64,000 nucleotides of DNA from Cristatella mucedo (GCA_009760855.2 WPIO01000160.1:62001-126000); one strand, 5' to 3'. Shown: positions 1-12,681, counted from the stretch's first letter. A program made the numbers and translations. Notes: generated from the sequence alone by a model not told the origin.

Positions 1-65
1 TGCCAGCTTTACTTCGACGAACAGGCACACTCAAGAGTATGCACAAACTGTAAATCCAGCAGGCA

Positions 66-175
<110 letters not shown>

Positions 176-499
176 GCCCACACACACGGAACTTGATATC
201 GTGCACTCACGCTCGAGAGCGAGTATAAGCAGGCACTTCACAGGCAGAAGGCATGTAACATACACACAACACACACACAAACACCAACAACACACACAAG
301 CACCAACAACACACACAAACACAAACAACACACACACACACTCACACACAAATGCAAACGCACACGCATAACACACAAACGCAAACACGCATAACACACA
401 AACGCAAACACGCACACCCATAGCACACAGACGTGCCCGCGCACGCACACCCGCCGCACACCTGCCCGCACACCCGCCCGCGCACGGAACGATCGTGGG

Positions 500-972
500 T
501 GGTCGGCGCCTGCTGTAGCAGCTGCATCCCTACCTCAGCACTTTAGAGGGGGCAGTGGCAGGGCACACAGCATCGGCAGCTGAGCCGTGAGCAGAGGCTG
601 CTGAAGGCGAGCTGAGGTCACGGCTCGCCATGGCTGCCACGGCGGCGGTGTTTGGCACTTCGGCGGCCACAGGCTCCACGGCGGCGGTGGCGGCAGCAGC
701 AGCCGCGGCGGGCACTTCGTTGGTGCGAGAGGTCGAGGCTCGAGGGGCCTTCACCTTCGGCGACTGCCTTGCATCGTGCCTGCCACTGTCGGCAGACGTC
801 ACCCGCGTGTTTGCGACTGCAACTGCAAAGAAAAACTCGGGAAACCTCCAGAATGGCCTGGCTGCCACCCACCCGGCAGGCAATTCTGGCCCGGCTGCTA
901 CGAGACGGCGGAGGCTGCACACGAGACGAGACGAGAGCGGCCGCAGAGAGTGCAGAGCTTCCGGACCGGCCA
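500..972. other. GC-rich, overlapping open frames, no gene assigned
   Basis: Ala- and Arg-rich frames on both strands arise from GCC/GCG runs. Nothing is recognisable. Confidence 0.5.
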
Positions 973-2223
973 CTAGCTACCTGCAGCGGAGACAACCACC
1001 GGACCGAGCTGGAGCGAGCTGCCTGCAGCAGTCGGCCGAGCCAACGCATCGGAAGAGACGGCGTCGTTGCCGCCGCCGCCGTTGCAGGGCTCGACCTTTG
1101 GCCCTACTACCGGCTGACAGTGCTCCCGCACCTTGGTCGAACCGCCGCTGGAGGCTGAGTCGCCAGCCTCCAGCGGTTCGCCGGCGCCCTGCAGGCACCG
1201 GCCGGGCGTGCACGCGGCCGCCCCGTCGGCCTCAGCTGCGCTGGACTCAGGCGCCCGCGGCTGAACGCTCGCGGACGCCCCGCCGGCCCAAAGCGGCGGC
1301 GGTGGCCCACCCGAGCTTCCGGGCTTTGCGGCTGGCGCAGCCGATGCAGATTGGAGCAGAGCGGTCCGAGGCAGCGGGCCGGCTCCGGCCCGGGATGCCG
1401 GCAGGGCCGTCCTCGGAAGTGGCCGTGCTGCGCCGCCATCTGCCCGCGAAGGCTGCTGCTGCTCCTGGCTTGGCGGCAGCAGCAGCAGAGCGGCGCCCGT
1501 CGGGGCAGCGCTCGACAAAGAGGCACTTCCGGCCGCTTTCGGCTCGAGCGGCGCCAAAATAGACGGCTGAGACAAGGGCAGCGAAGGCTGCTGCTGATGC
1601 GGAGGCGGCAGTAGGCCAGCCGCCGGCCGCGGCTTCAAGACCGGCTTGGCTCCAGCCGCGGGCGCCGGCTGCTGCGGCTGCTTAGGTGGCGGAAGCGGCC
1701 GCTGACGCTGAGGCATTCCGCCGGCGCCGCTCGCAGCCAGAGGGCGCGACTGCTGAGCTTGGTCCGACTTCAGAGCTGCAGCGGCCTCGGCGGCGGCGGA
1801 AGCGGCAGGGCCAGGCCTGCCCGGCGACGCTGGAGAACGAGACGATGCCGATGGTGAAGGGTCGAGGACGGCTGCAGCCTTCGCCGCCGGCTTCGCTCGA
1901 GTGGCTGCAGCGGCGGCGGCCGGACGGCTGCTGCCTGCGCTCTCATTGGCCAGCGCAGAGCCGAGACCGGGCCTGGCTTGCTTGCTGTCGCGAGCCTCGG
2001 GACGGGGCACGTGACCCGAGCCGAGTGGCTTCTTCGCTCCACCACAGTCGGCAGCAACTGACGACCCATCGTGGCGCGGTAATCCCGGGTTGAACATGGC
2101 GATAAGCGCCTGCACCGATGGCCGCCGCTCTGAGAGCAAAGAATAATCCCCGAACACGGTTTTAATGCATTGGCGATGTTTGCCAGTCGGCAGAGCAAGC
2201 AGTCGCTGTCGGCTGCCGATCAC
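973..2223 (-). CDS. possible coding exon of an unrecognised Pro/Ala/Ser-rich protein
   Basis: This is a 416-codon open frame in GC-rich DNA. Its start is not fixed: the frame continues upstream, and the first clear ATG is at about 2097. The first 50 residues are mixed and globular-looking (KTVFGDYSLLSERRPSVQAL, then IAMFNPGLP). The rest is low complexity: Ala runs, PPPP tracts, SH3-ligand-like KPVLKPRPA, Gln runs. The opposite strand is also open (630-1562) but Arg-rich, as expected of an antisense shadow. I recognise no family. It could be the terminal exon of a disordered adaptor protein or merely GC-driven openness. Confidence 0.35.
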   Translation of the reverse strand: MIGSRQRLLALPTGKHRQCIKTVFGDYSLLSERRPSVQALIAMFNPGLPRHDGSSVAADCGGAKKPLGSGHVPRPEARDSKQARPGLGSALANESAGSSRPAAAAAATRAKPAAKAAAVLDPSPSASSRSPASPGRPGPAASAAAEAAAALKSDQAQQSRPLAASGAGGMPQRQRPLPPPKQPQQPAPAAGAKPVLKPRPAAGLLPPPHQQQPSLPLSQPSILAPLEPKAAGSASLSSAAPTGAALLLLPPSQEQQQPSRADGGAARPLPRTALPASRAGAGPLPRTALLQSASAAPAAKPGSSGGPPPPLWAGGASASVQPRAPESSAAEADGAAACTPGRCLQGAGEPLEAGDSASSGGSTKVREHCQPVVGPKVEPCNGGGGNDAVSSDALARPTAAGSSLQLGPVVVSAAGS

Positions 2224-3090
2224 CTTGACAATAAGCCCAGTGCGCAGGGAGCGGGAGAGAGAGGGGCAATCGATTAGCCGCAGTGGCGGCGGGCCGGCGG
2301 AGTGCAGAACTGGTTATTGCAGATCCAGCAGTAGCAACAATGTGAGGCGATCGGGAAAGCGATCGGGCACCTGCCTCACGGCTTGTGGCTCCGGGTAGCA
2401 GCTTTTTCCAATTAAAAACACCCGTCGGACCGAGGGCGAAAACACGAGATTGTTGCAAGTGAGCCGAGACCAGGAGGAAGCCTGGGTCGCACGGGTTCGA
2501 GTCATGCACACCGGAAATGCTGCATTGCCGCAGCGGCCACAAGCTGGAGCGACAGCAGCCGAGGCAGCCGGTGAAGCTACAACAACGAGGCTGCTGAATC
2601 AGCAAACTTTCACCTTTATACAATGAGCCTCTGAGCTGCTCTTTGTGAAGCTTTCACTGCCCAATGCCTGAGCTACAGAGCCGATCGCTTTCTGATACTC
2701 TCAGTGCATTCGGTGCATCTGCTTTAAATTGCCAATTAAGCAAGCACTTGCTGGCTAGGAGCAGGGAGTCGAAGCCTGAAAGTGGGCTGGCTGAAAGCTA
2801 CTAATTACTACTGCTGTATTTTTAAGAGTATAAGTCGCACTGTTTTCCAATTTCTTTTGAAAAATATAAGCCTGCGATGCAAACATACCACTGCAAGTCA
2901 CTCAGTGTCAGTCACTGCATACAATGAAAATGTCATTTAGACATTGAGAATGTTTGCAAACGGCTATGAAGATGTTAGCAGTGAGTGATACCGATTTCTT
3001 GCTAACTGCGATCTATAAAGCAAACTTGTATTAATACAAAATGATCTATATACTCAGTAATATTATTTTTCAATACAAAACTATTTTCAA
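2224..3090. other. nothing recognised
   Basis: GC-rich to 2600, then AT-rich unique-looking sequence with no repeat or gene signal. Confidence 0.5.
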
Positions 3091-3094
3091 ATAT

Positions 3095-3330
3095 GCTGAC
3101 CCACAAGGCAGGCCTCGGCTTAGCTCCTACACACTCAGCTGAACTGCTGAACCGGTTTCCAATCTCATCCTGCCCTCGGGTCTTCTATGGACAATCAATT
3201 TGCTGCTCCATTCACATGCTTGAAGACCACTGGTGTCAGAACCTTTAGGAAGAGCTTTCAGAAGGAGCCGTGCACTGATGGCTCTCACTGCAAGAGCTGC
3301 ACACTCGATTTTCCGGCTACATTTTGTAGC
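3095..3330 (+). mobile_element. LINE-B fragment
   Basis: GGCCTCGGCTTAGCTCCTA, GAACTGCTGAACCGGTTTC and GGTCTTCTATGGACAAT correspond to the LINE-B block encoding [15 protein letters not shown] and following. Confidence 0.65.
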
Positions 3331-3384
3331 AAACTTTAACTACATGTTTCTTTCTTAGAACTTGACATCTGCAGGGTAGGAAGC

Positions 3385-3645
3385 ATGCCTATACAGTTGG
3401 TGATTATATGCTAAGCGTCAGCACGCATAAGCTGGTGCTTTTTGCTTTCTTTTAAATGTCTCAAGCTAAGGAATGCCGAGGTATCAGTGGCGAGTGAGTT
3501 CCATGCTTTAGGGCAGGGTCACCAAAGGATAGTATGCATGTTAGAGGTACAGGTAGACGTCTTGATTAAGAACAGTGGATGGCAAGATGCATCCTAGCCC
3601 GACAGGGAAGTAGTTCGGATAGGTAGGCTAGAGCGAGAACTGGCA
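3385..3645 (-). mobile_element. LINE-A internal fragment
   Basis: Minus-strand LINE-A 3' body without the hairpin, recognised by GTCAGCACGCATAAGC, the GAGTTCCATGCTTTAGGG block and GATAGGTAGGCTAGAGC. Confidence 0.65.
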
Positions 3646-3649
3646 AATC

Positions 3650-5160
3650 ACCACGGCCGTGCATGTTCCAGTAGGCCTGGGCAGCAGGGTGCCGACGTTC
3701 TGATTGGAGCGCTCTGATTGGAGCATTCTGATTGGAGGCCGGATTGATCAGTTGATCATCCAGCTCAGCACAGCTGAGGGCACAGACAGACCGAGTCGTA
3801 GGGAGCTGGCCGCCGGCTGGGCACGCTGCTCGGCACACCAAAACTTGACAACCACTGCTGAGCCTTCGGCCAGGCTTCAGCGAGAGCCAGTGCAGCGACA
3901 GCAGGCTGGCTCATGTGGCCACCTGGTGGCCTCGGCTCCACCTCTGCGGCTTCCTTCCATCTGTGGAAGGCAGCCAGCCAGCCAGCCAGCCAAACTAGGC
4001 TGGCTGCATTCTTCTTCGGGAAAAGAAGGCCGCCCTGCTGCTGTAACAACCTCGCAGACAGAGAGAGAGAGAGAGAGAGCGGCCTAGCTTTTAACAAGCA
4101 GTGAGAGCAAAGCGGTGGCAAGCGGCAGCTGATGGCAGACGATCGATTGCTGATTGATCTGACTGATTGATGATCGGTAGCTGATTCGGGGTGGGCAGGG
4201 GGCGCTCGGCTCGTGAGCAGGATTTCCAAGATCAGCTTCCTCACCGAGTGACGCGCCTGTACCAAGAGGGGTGGCATCTGCTGCTTCCAGGCTTTCGTTA
4301 GTACAGTGGCAGGCCTTGTCTGCAGACAATTGTGACTGCACACCACTGCCCCTTCTTGTCTGAGTAGAGCCACTGCCGCCGTTGCTGCTGCTGCCATTGC
4401 TTCTGCTGCTGCTGGCTGTTGCTGCAAGGTGGGGCCCACAGCGAGCAGCTGAGGACTCTACAGTGGATGAAACTGGCCAGCTTTCCGGCAAAGCACCAAG
4501 CTTTGCACGAGCCACTGCACTGGAACCGATAGCCAGCATTACCACTGGAAGCGATCAACTGCACTGGCGCAGGATCAGCACCTGAAGAGCCACTCACTGC
4601 ATGCATGCATAGGGCTCTCTATTTATGGGGATTTATGATGGTGATTTATTTATGACGGTGATTTATGTTGCTTTTCATTCGTGCTCGTGCTGTGCTCACA
4701 CTTACGAAGTAGCACAATTACAGCGCACAATTACAGCGCTATAAATACGGAAAAGGGATCCCACAAATAACTGCACCCCCTCTTCACCGAACTAAACAGA
4801 AGTGCTGGGGCTACGCTGCAGTAACGAATGCACGCATTATGTAACTCGATATTTTTGCTCGGCTAAACAGACGTGCTGGGGCTACGCTGCAGCAACGGTC
4901 GCTGGCATTATGCAGCTCCATATGTACAGTGTGTATTTCAAATTGCAAGTGATAAAACTTGCGGGTTCTCAAGAAATTGGGTGAAATTTGGCCGAAAGCG
5001 ACCTAAAGCATCGATATGCTAAGCTCTGCATGTGGGTGGGGTGGGCCAGCCGGCAAGGCAACTTTTGCAGTTGACTCACTTGATATGCTCAAGCTGAATT
5101 CCGTGAATCTGTCTCTGTCCGTCCATCTGTATGCATGCATGTATGTGTGTACGTATGCAT
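3650..5160. other. mixed low-complexity DNA, no supported gene
   Basis: Contains a CAGC run near 3972, a GA tract near 4061-4079, CTG-rich stretches near 4380-4425 and the 73-bp duplication. Minus frames up to 224 codons are unconvincing because they translate the GA and CAGC repeats. Confidence 0.5.
4793..4925. repeat. 73-bp tandem duplication
   Basis: AAACAGAAGTGCTGGGGCTA (4793) and AAACAGACGTGCTGGGGCTA (4866) begin two similar units, each running through CGCTGCAG and ending in CATTATG. Confidence 0.85.
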
Positions 5161-5164
5161 ATAA

Positions 5165-5660
5165 TGCATCTCTTTCTGTAACTCCACAAAGCCACAAAGA
5201 CTATGTGGGCGTTCTGCAGGACAGTTTTGTATAGCACATTCACAGCTTGAGCTGCTTTCGGTACACATTCGATAGCCGACAGACTTCATTTAACCCAACA
5301 AAATGAAAGTGAGAAGCATAATTGTGTCATGGGAGCAGCTGAGGTAGTGAGTAGCATGGGAGCAGCAGCTCAGGACCGCTGGAAAGGATGTGCCATGGTC
5401 GGCAGCAGGAGAGTAGTTGTCGTTGCATAAGAATAGTGGATGTGAGTTCCACAGTCTAGAACTTGCAGAGCAAAAGCTTTTGTCCCCAACCGTCTTTAAA
5501 CAGAGGAATGGAACAGGTAATGTATTGTCTATACGGGACCTGAGCGCACGAGGAGGCTGAAACTGGTTCAGCGGTTCAGCTAGATACGAAGGAGCCAAGC
5601 AGTGGCGGACCTCGTGGGTCAGCTAGAGAACTTTGCTCAGTGTCTGTTGATCCACCGGTA
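5165..5660 (-). mobile_element. LINE-B copy
   Basis: The 3' terminus TGTAACTCCACAAAGCCACA lies at 5177-5196. The minus-strand frame 5290-5598 reads LKTVGDKSFCSASSRLWNSH and LAEPLNQFQPPRALRS, the LINE-B C-terminal block. Confidence 0.8.
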
Positions 5661-5702
5661 GCCACTTCAGGTCACAGATTAGGCGATCAGGGGCCAAAAG
5701 GC

Positions 5703-6190
5703 CCAGGGTTTAATAATAATGATAATAATAATAATAATAATAATAATGTACTTGATAAAGCGCCCTCAGAGAACTTAATCTCTTTCTAGGCGCTTTACAT
5801 TTGCTGCAAAGGGTTTCCCCCCTTGGATCGATCTGACAAGTGACATCTCGTAATAATAATAATAACAATAATGCACTTGATAAAGCGCCCTCACAGAACT
5901 CAATCTCTTTCTAGGCGCTTTACATTTGCTGCAAAGGGAAACGCGATTGAATGGTGAGTAATATCATGCTTGATAAACAACAATGAATAACATGGTTAGG
6001 GGTGACATTCACAGGGTCAGCATGTAAGTGTGATTAGTGGCAGCATGCACAGTGTCAGCATACACAAGCACATGAAGGACGAATCACAGGGACCCACTAA
6101 ATGCTGTCCTAAATAGGTGTTCTAAAGTTCTTTTTAAATGTGGTCAAAGTCAGGGGATGTTCTAACGTAACTAGTAGCCAACTCGTTTTC
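5703..6190 (-). mobile_element. two adjacent LINE-A 3' ends
   Basis: Hairpin and AAT tail occur at about 5710-5815 and again at about 5852-5945, in the same orientation. The second has 250 bp more of LINE body (to about 6190). Either two insertions at the same AAT-rich target or a tandem duplication. Confidence 0.82.
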
Positions 6191-7190
6191 AAAAAGTCGG
6201 CAGCGACCGAAACCTCGAGTCAGTCAAGACTCGCTGCATCTCTAGATGCTCTGGAAATGACAGCAGCTCAAAAAGATCTGGTTGTTCACTGCCGATCTCG
6301 TTGTTACGGTCATCCTCGAGCAACAAGGTAGACAACAGCCACAGCAAGGTGACAGGAAAGAGCAAGCAACTGTCGATCTGTGGCAGAAAAAAGGGTGTGC
6401 AGTGAGCACATATCAAGAAAGCATTTCAGGCTCCTAGCCCGACTGCCCACCAAACTGCAGCTAGAAATTTTAGCCAGGGTAGGGGATCTTGCATTCAACG
6501 GATGCCCGGTGGATGGAAATTTGACTGCAACAGCCACCATTTGATAGCCTGCCCCATTAGGGGGAGGCAGGCTCGCGTGATATCCTGCTCTGAACCATAG
6601 ACACACGTACGAGCACACGTGCCCACACGGACAATCAAGCAAACAGGTGCATACACCAGCTCAGGGAGGCTAGCTTGAGACTGCCTTCTGCTCTTACAGC
6701 TTCACACAACGACTAACAGTGAATTTCGAAATCTCAAAGATAAAATAGTTGAAGTTGGCCGATCGAAAAGAAACCGCAATAGCGTTCGATACAACTGAGC
6801 AGGGGCTGCCACAAAGCAAAGTGGAAGAAGCCCTTGCCGGCAATGTTCTTCAGCCAGAAACTGCACGTGACAGAAGCAGTAAATATTAAAGGCAGCTATT
6901 ATGGGCATCTATGCTGCAACTCGGTCAATGTCACCTAATCAACCACAGGCACCAGTTTGTGCTGTAAACAACAGCCCTATATCACCACAGAGTCAGTCAG
7001 CAGTGGCCATAAAATCACCACACTCACACAGGCGTTGTAGTCAGGGCTACCATCGTTTATGACATGATAAGAAAGAGGCATATTTCATGAGGCAAGGAAG
7101 AACTTTCGAAGGCAGGGATTTCCAACTCAAAGACGTAAGCAGTAGTGAGTATTTGATTATATACAATACCTACCATTTTTAAGGTGGTAA
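6190..7190. other. nothing recognised
   Basis: Unique-looking sequence with short frames only. Confidence 0.5.
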
Positions 7191-7194
7191 TATA

Positions 7195-7920
7195 ATATAA
7201 TGTGACTCCATCTGTAACTCCATATAGCCACAAACACTGAGTGCTATGCAGTAGTGTTTTCTATTGTAATGTAATGCATCTCCGTCTGTAACTCCACAAA
7301 GTCATAAAGACCATGTGGGTGTTACGCAGGAGAGTTTTGTATAGCGCACTCATAGCCAAAGCGGCTTTAGGTAAGCATTCGATAGCCAACAGGCTTCGTC
7401 TCACGCAACAAAGAGAAAGTGGGAAGCATAGCAGAGTCAGGAGAGCAGTTGAGGTAGTGAGTAGCATGGAAGTAGCAGCTCAGAACCGCTGAAAAGGATG
7501 AGCCATAGTCGGCAGTTGGAGAGTCGCTGTCGTTGCGTAAGAATTGTGGAAGTGAGTTCCACAGTCTAGGACCTGCAGAGCTAAAGCTTCTGTCGCCAAC
7601 GGTCTTTAAGCGTGTACTCACAGCGTAAGCAGCCTTCGGTATGCATTCGGTAGCCAACAGACTTAATAGCATGGAAGGCTCAGGGCGGCTGGAAAGGATG
7701 TGCAATGGTCGGCAGCAGGAAACTAGATGTCGTTGCCTACGAATTGTGGGAGCGAGATCCACAGTCTAGGACCTGCAGAGCAAAACCTTCTGTCGCCAAC
7801 GGTCTGACAGACAAATCGTGTCACTGGGCAACGGTCTGACAAGAAGAGAGTTGACTGGATGCTAGCTGTCCAGTCAGGCCTGACATGCATCCCAGGATGG
7901 GCTGCCATTTAACTAGTGGT
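7195..7920 (-). mobile_element. LINE-B copies, two overlapping 3' ends
   Basis: The 3' terminus TGTAACTCCACAAAGTCATA is at 7278-7297 and a partial earlier one at about 7203-7230. The C-terminal block (LKTVGDRSFSSAGPRLWNSL on the minus strand) occurs at 7500-7610 and again, diverged, at 7690-7800. This suggests a short duplication or two nested copies. Confidence 0.75.
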
Positions 7921-10650
7921 AAGGATCATGTAAAAGCTATTAAACCAAAAGACCGGCCAAAATTGCTAACATAAACATTCCATTGCCAGCAAAGGTTGTT
8001 TTTATCGGCTACTTCCGAATGACTCACGAGCCAGCAGACAATGACTGACTAGGATGTTGAACAGGATGATCAGGAAGTATGCAGACGCCTGCTATTAATC
8101 ACAACTCACCTAGCAAAGTAGCAAACCTTTACCAAACAGGGACAAAAACAGAACACAAAAGCAAACGGTCAAAGATTTGAAATAGTCAAAGAAACTCACA
8201 CGATGATCTGATTTCGTTCAAAGACCTCTAATATAGACTGACAAGCACTTGAATTAGCCATCAGTTTCACATGGATCAAGTTTGAGGTCTATTTATGATG
8301 CATCTGCAGCTGCTTTCATTGCCCATCATTGCTCAGAGTTTTTCCAATGTCAAAATACCGCAACGAATCACGTCATTCATTTTAGATAGGAGAAAGGCCT
8401 AATAAGAAGCATAATAAAGAAAGAAAAGCCGACGCATGTGTGCAGAGACCGAGAAGCAGGCAATGACCACTCCTCTGTTGCTGGCAAACGTGTCCGGAAA
8501 CTGCAGCAACTTGCTCAAAAGCTTGGGCTTCACAAAGGGACGAAGAAGAGGAAACAAAATGGCCTGCTCAGCAGCCAGACAGCTAACGGCCAGACCATGT
8601 GAGTAGACTAGAACCTACCCATTCAGGGTAGAAAGCTACAAGAACTACTTTCCTCAAAAAACTCTAACGTCAGACTACAGCATCAGCGCTGCTTCAACCA
8701 AAGTCCTAAGCTGGCAATTTCGACGGACCATAGGCTTAGCCCTGCACGGACTGTCACGGAGGTCCAAATAGAATAAATTTCCTGGGCTGCACAGCCTGGA
8801 TCGCTGACGAAGGAATGCAAAGCTTCGACTAGCGCTGCCGATCGCCAGACGTCAAGCCCTCTGTTCCTTAAACTGGTACCAGTCAATTTAGCCCGATTGC
8901 CTGCACATGCAAGAATACAAACACTAATAGAACCTTTCAGGTAGACGAGCTATGACCGAGGGAATTTCGCACGGATCCACGGATCAAACCTTTCAGCACT
9001 TACTTACGTAAACATTACGTTACCTACGTAAACTGCACAGCGTGTATAGGCACTTGAAACTACTCCAGCAGCCAACGTGAGTCCCGATGAACGCTATGAA
9101 GAGACGAGTACCTATCTCATCGGCTCAGCTTTCAACGTGGCAGTAGTGAGGCACAGCAGCTCGTTAATCTGGGAGTTCGGCACGAGGCTGTCTGCTCCTC
9201 ATGACTGAAGGCGTAAGCTCTAGCAGAGCTAGGCTCGGCCAGCATGCAGGCAACAGTTGTGACCGGAGGGTCGGTCAAGGTCAAGGCTACCTGCCAGGAG
9301 CAGCAACAGCTCTGCTGCGATTGTCCCCGCCAAGGGCATGCTCAGGCCGGCCAGGACCACGAAGGAAGCTAGCATACCTGATTGGCTTGGTGAGGCCCCG
9401 ATATCTTTCAAACCTTGTGCAGCCCACGCTGCTGCTTCGGTCCAGCAGCAGCAGCAGCAGCACACATACCCTTCGCTGCCACTCGCGGCAGCGCTGCTGT
9501 GAGAGAGCAGCTCGGAAGAGCAGCCACGGCTCACAGGTGGAGCTCCCACACTGACAGCTTCCTGCTTGAAGAGCAGGGAGGCGTGGCAGCTCAGCTCTGT
9601 TGGCATTCCTAGAACTCATTGTGTAGGCGAGAGAGAGAAAACCGATCCGGAGAAAGCGTCCAATGGCCAGCTTGCAAGTTTTGCAAGGACCAACGACTGG
9701 CCTTTGTTCTACTCTATTGACCTGCACACTAGTGCTCGCACCCAAACTGAAAGCCAGACCAACGTGGCCACTGAGACGAGAAATCCCTAGCCAAGGGGAC
9801 CGATCCCTCGTGACAGAGGCCACGGAACTTATCAGTTACAGCTACAAAAGTCGGCAAGTATGGTACTCGACGTTGGCTCCATGCAGAGCTCCGAGGGGAA
9901 AAAGCCAGGCCACGACTTTCGGGTGCTAGTCATGATACAAAAAAGTGGTATGCGATGATAGCAGTGGTACACCGTCGTGTTTGCAAAACTGAACTGGCCA
10001 TCTTCTCTAGACACGGGTCTCTGAACTAACTAGCTAGCTAGTGGTACACAGATGCGATCGGCAAGCCAAGTGTGATCACAGCTGTTTCTCAAGACTGATT
10101 CGGCCGATCGGTGCTTCAGTCAATTCATCTTACCCTCGCGTGCAGCAGCTTAGTAAGAGCAGGCTGAGTGCGCAGCCTGTAACGAGTTCCTTTCGGGGAC
10201 TTCGCCTGAGCCCAGCCCAGAGGCAGTGCCCAAGCTCTCAGGTTAGCCGGTCTCAAAGTGCCCGTTCACAAAACTTCTTCTGAGACTTTCAGTGAAGAAA
10301 TTCTCTCTCACACACACAGGCAAGTCTTTGATAAGCGTAGCTGCTCCAATGATCGCACAAAGAAACCTGTACAGCAGTACATTTTATAAGCTTGCTGACA
10401 ATGCTTGACCATTGCTTTCGTGACAATGAAACTGTATAAACATAGGGGTCGTGTATCCTACTGGAGGCTTGCATTTAGTTCTTAGCTACTTCTATTCACT
10501 GACCTAAAAGCTTTCTATATAGCGGAGCACCGGCATTTTTTCACTTTTAGCGGAAAGTTTAAACAAATCGATTTACTGATTGATGAGCAGTACTGCTCCA
10601 ACATCAATATGACTATTTTACATTTGAGAAAAGAAATTAAAAGCACACCT
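7920..10650. other. nothing recognised
   Basis: 2.7 kb without known repeat or gene. The 9200-9830 part has frames on both strands around a CAG run (9444-9461), judged chance. Confidence 0.5.
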
Positions 10651-10654
10651 ACTT

Positions 10655-10935
10655 ATCATAGCATTTAGTGGGTCCCTGGCATTCGTCCTTTCTGTGCTTA
10701 TTCGTGCTGACACTGTGCAAGTAACGCAATATGTAATATCTCAGTCTGCATGCTGCCACTAATCACATCTGCATGCTGAGCAGGTGCATGTCACCCTAAG
10801 CACGTTATTCGTGTTGCTTATCAAGCATGCTAAAATTCGGTCGTGTTTCCTTTGCAGCAAATGTAAAGCGCCTAGAAAGATTGAGTTATCTGGGGGCGCT
10901 TCATCAAGTGTTTTATTATTATTACAACTTGTTTT
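10655..10935 (+). mobile_element. LINE-A 3' end
   Basis: From GCATTTAGTGGGTCCCTGG through the 3' UTR to the hairpin (10866-10910) and ATT tail. Confidence 0.82.
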
Positions 10936-11095
10936 TAATGATAACAATAATAATATTGCATGTGTGTAGGACCCTGGGAAAACTATAAAATAGCCTTCCA
11001 GATGCTTAAAATATGCTGGAAAGAAACGGTTTCAGTGGGTTATCGATAACATGGAGCTGCATAGCAGGCTGACTTGTGTTGGGCCTAGACTGTAG

Positions 11096-11100
<5 letters not shown>

Positions 11101-11131
<31 letters not shown>

Positions 11132-11177
11132 CCTCTCTCTTCTCTCTCTCTTTCCCTATCTATCTATCTCTCTCTCG
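11101..11177. repeat. (CT)n with CTAT units
   Basis: Mostly CT dinucleotides, ending in TATCTATCTATC. Confidence 0.95.
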
Positions 11178-11329
11178 TTAACATCACATCACTAAGTGAC
11201 ATATCGAGTTCAAGGATCCAGCAGCAGGAGCTTTGATCGCTCTCTTACACAGGTCGAAAACTATCTGAAACACTTCCAAATCAGGCTTCACAATGCACCA
11301 CTGCTACTTCTAATGACTCAGGCCGTTTG

Positions 11330-11650
11330 GTTGTGACCCTGACTTCAGTTGGTATGTTCCTAAAGCTTGATACTCACTACCAACAGACATCAAGTCGTTT
11401 TCAGACGCAAAATTTAAAAAAGAGCTACAAGCCTACCTAATAGCCTTCGTATCATAATCATAATCCTTTAAATCCTAATACAGTCGACTTCACATATAAC
11501 AATATCGGGGTATAGGAATACTCTGTTAATTGTACTATGTGTGCATGCTGAAATTGTGCACGTAATCGCTAACCAATGCTCCGTACATGTGTACACTGCC
11601 TAGAAAGAGATTTCGGTCTTGAGGGTGCCACATAAATGCTTAATTACTGT
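11330..11650 (+). mobile_element. diverged LINE 3' end
   Basis: AAATTTAAAAAAGAGCTACA resembles the C-terminal KFKKELQAYL region. The copy ends in TGCCTAGAAAGAGATTTCGG then GGTGCCACATAAATGC, a variant of the LINE-A hairpin. Probably a related family. Confidence 0.45.
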
Positions 11651-11763
11651 TGCAGTCATTATTATGAAAAACCGCTGCATACATGTTTAGTCATGTACTT
11701 GCGGAACCATGTTGCTAGATTCGATTGGCCAAGTATTGATAAAGGTTTTACAACTCTTTTCGA

Positions 11764-11793
11764 CATATATATATATTTTTTTATAAATATATG

Positions 11794-11832
<39 letters not shown>
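11764..11832. repeat. (AT)n microsatellite
   Basis: TATA-rich tract with interruptions. Confidence 0.9.
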
Positions 11833-11833
<1 letters not shown>

Positions 11834-12508
11834 TCATTTGTATAGAGGCCCAAGAGAACTTAATCTCTATTTAGATGCTTCACCTGTGCTGTGAAAACTC
11901 AGCCAGACCTTGGTCGGGGCTAGCACCTTAGCTGCTGGACCGAACCAACTCACATATATAATTACCACTTCGGCTCTGCCACCGACGTGACATCTCGCAG
12001 GGGAACTGATCGATGGAGTTGATCAAAAGCAGAGACATTTCGTGCGCACACAGGCCGAAAAAGCTGCAAAGTGGCAGCATGGGTGGCAGCTGCCACTGCC
12101 ACCCATGCTGCTGTTGCTCTACATGCTACCAAATGCAGAAGATACTCGTACTGCTGCTGCTCCATGATGCTGCCTCACCTGGAACAATTTTGGCCGACGT
12201 GGCGGCGCCTCTGACGCTACTCGTGCGAGAGCCGAGCCCCAAAACTGCCACGCCACCGGAGGTGGGCATCAAAGAGAGTGGCACCTGAAGCAGCTCCTGC
12301 CTCGCGGCTGCCGCAGCCGACAGAATCTGCTTCCTCTGCCTTCCCCTAGCACCGTCAGTGCTGTCCCGCCCGCCGTGGTGGATGCAGCGGTTCTCAGCCG
12401 ATGCTACATAGGCCGGACATGCCTTTGCTCATAAAGCCAATGGTGATCTGCAAAGAAGCAAGTACTAGGGCGGTCGGCGTGGCAAGTATAAGGCCGGATC
12501 CCGGACCA
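11833..12508. other. LINE-tail-like fragment, hairpin, otherwise unassigned
   Basis: GGCCCAAGAGAACTTAATC near 11847 is a minus-strand LINE-tail variant. The frame at 12013-12288 carries no recognisable domain. Confidence 0.4.
12075..12110. repeat. perfect 15-bp inverted repeat
   Basis: CAGCATGGGTGGCAG (12075-12089), 6-nt loop, CTGCCACCCATGCTG (12096-12110). Confidence 0.9.
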
Positions 12509-12602
12509 TTGCTGCAGCAGCAGCAGCAGCAGCAGAGAGAGAGAGAGAGAGACAAAGACGGACAGACAAGGAGGCAGACAGACAGACAGACAGAGATGAC
12601 AC

Positions 12603-12681
<79 letters not shown>

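Noticed and set aside
630-1562. 310-codon plus-strand Arg/Ala-rich frame
   Set aside because: Looks like the antisense of the more natural minus-strand frame; both may be due to GC content.
9176-9186. TTCGGCACGAG resembling a cDNA-library adaptor
   Set aside because: Only 11 bases match and the flanks are ordinary genomic sequence; chance is likely.
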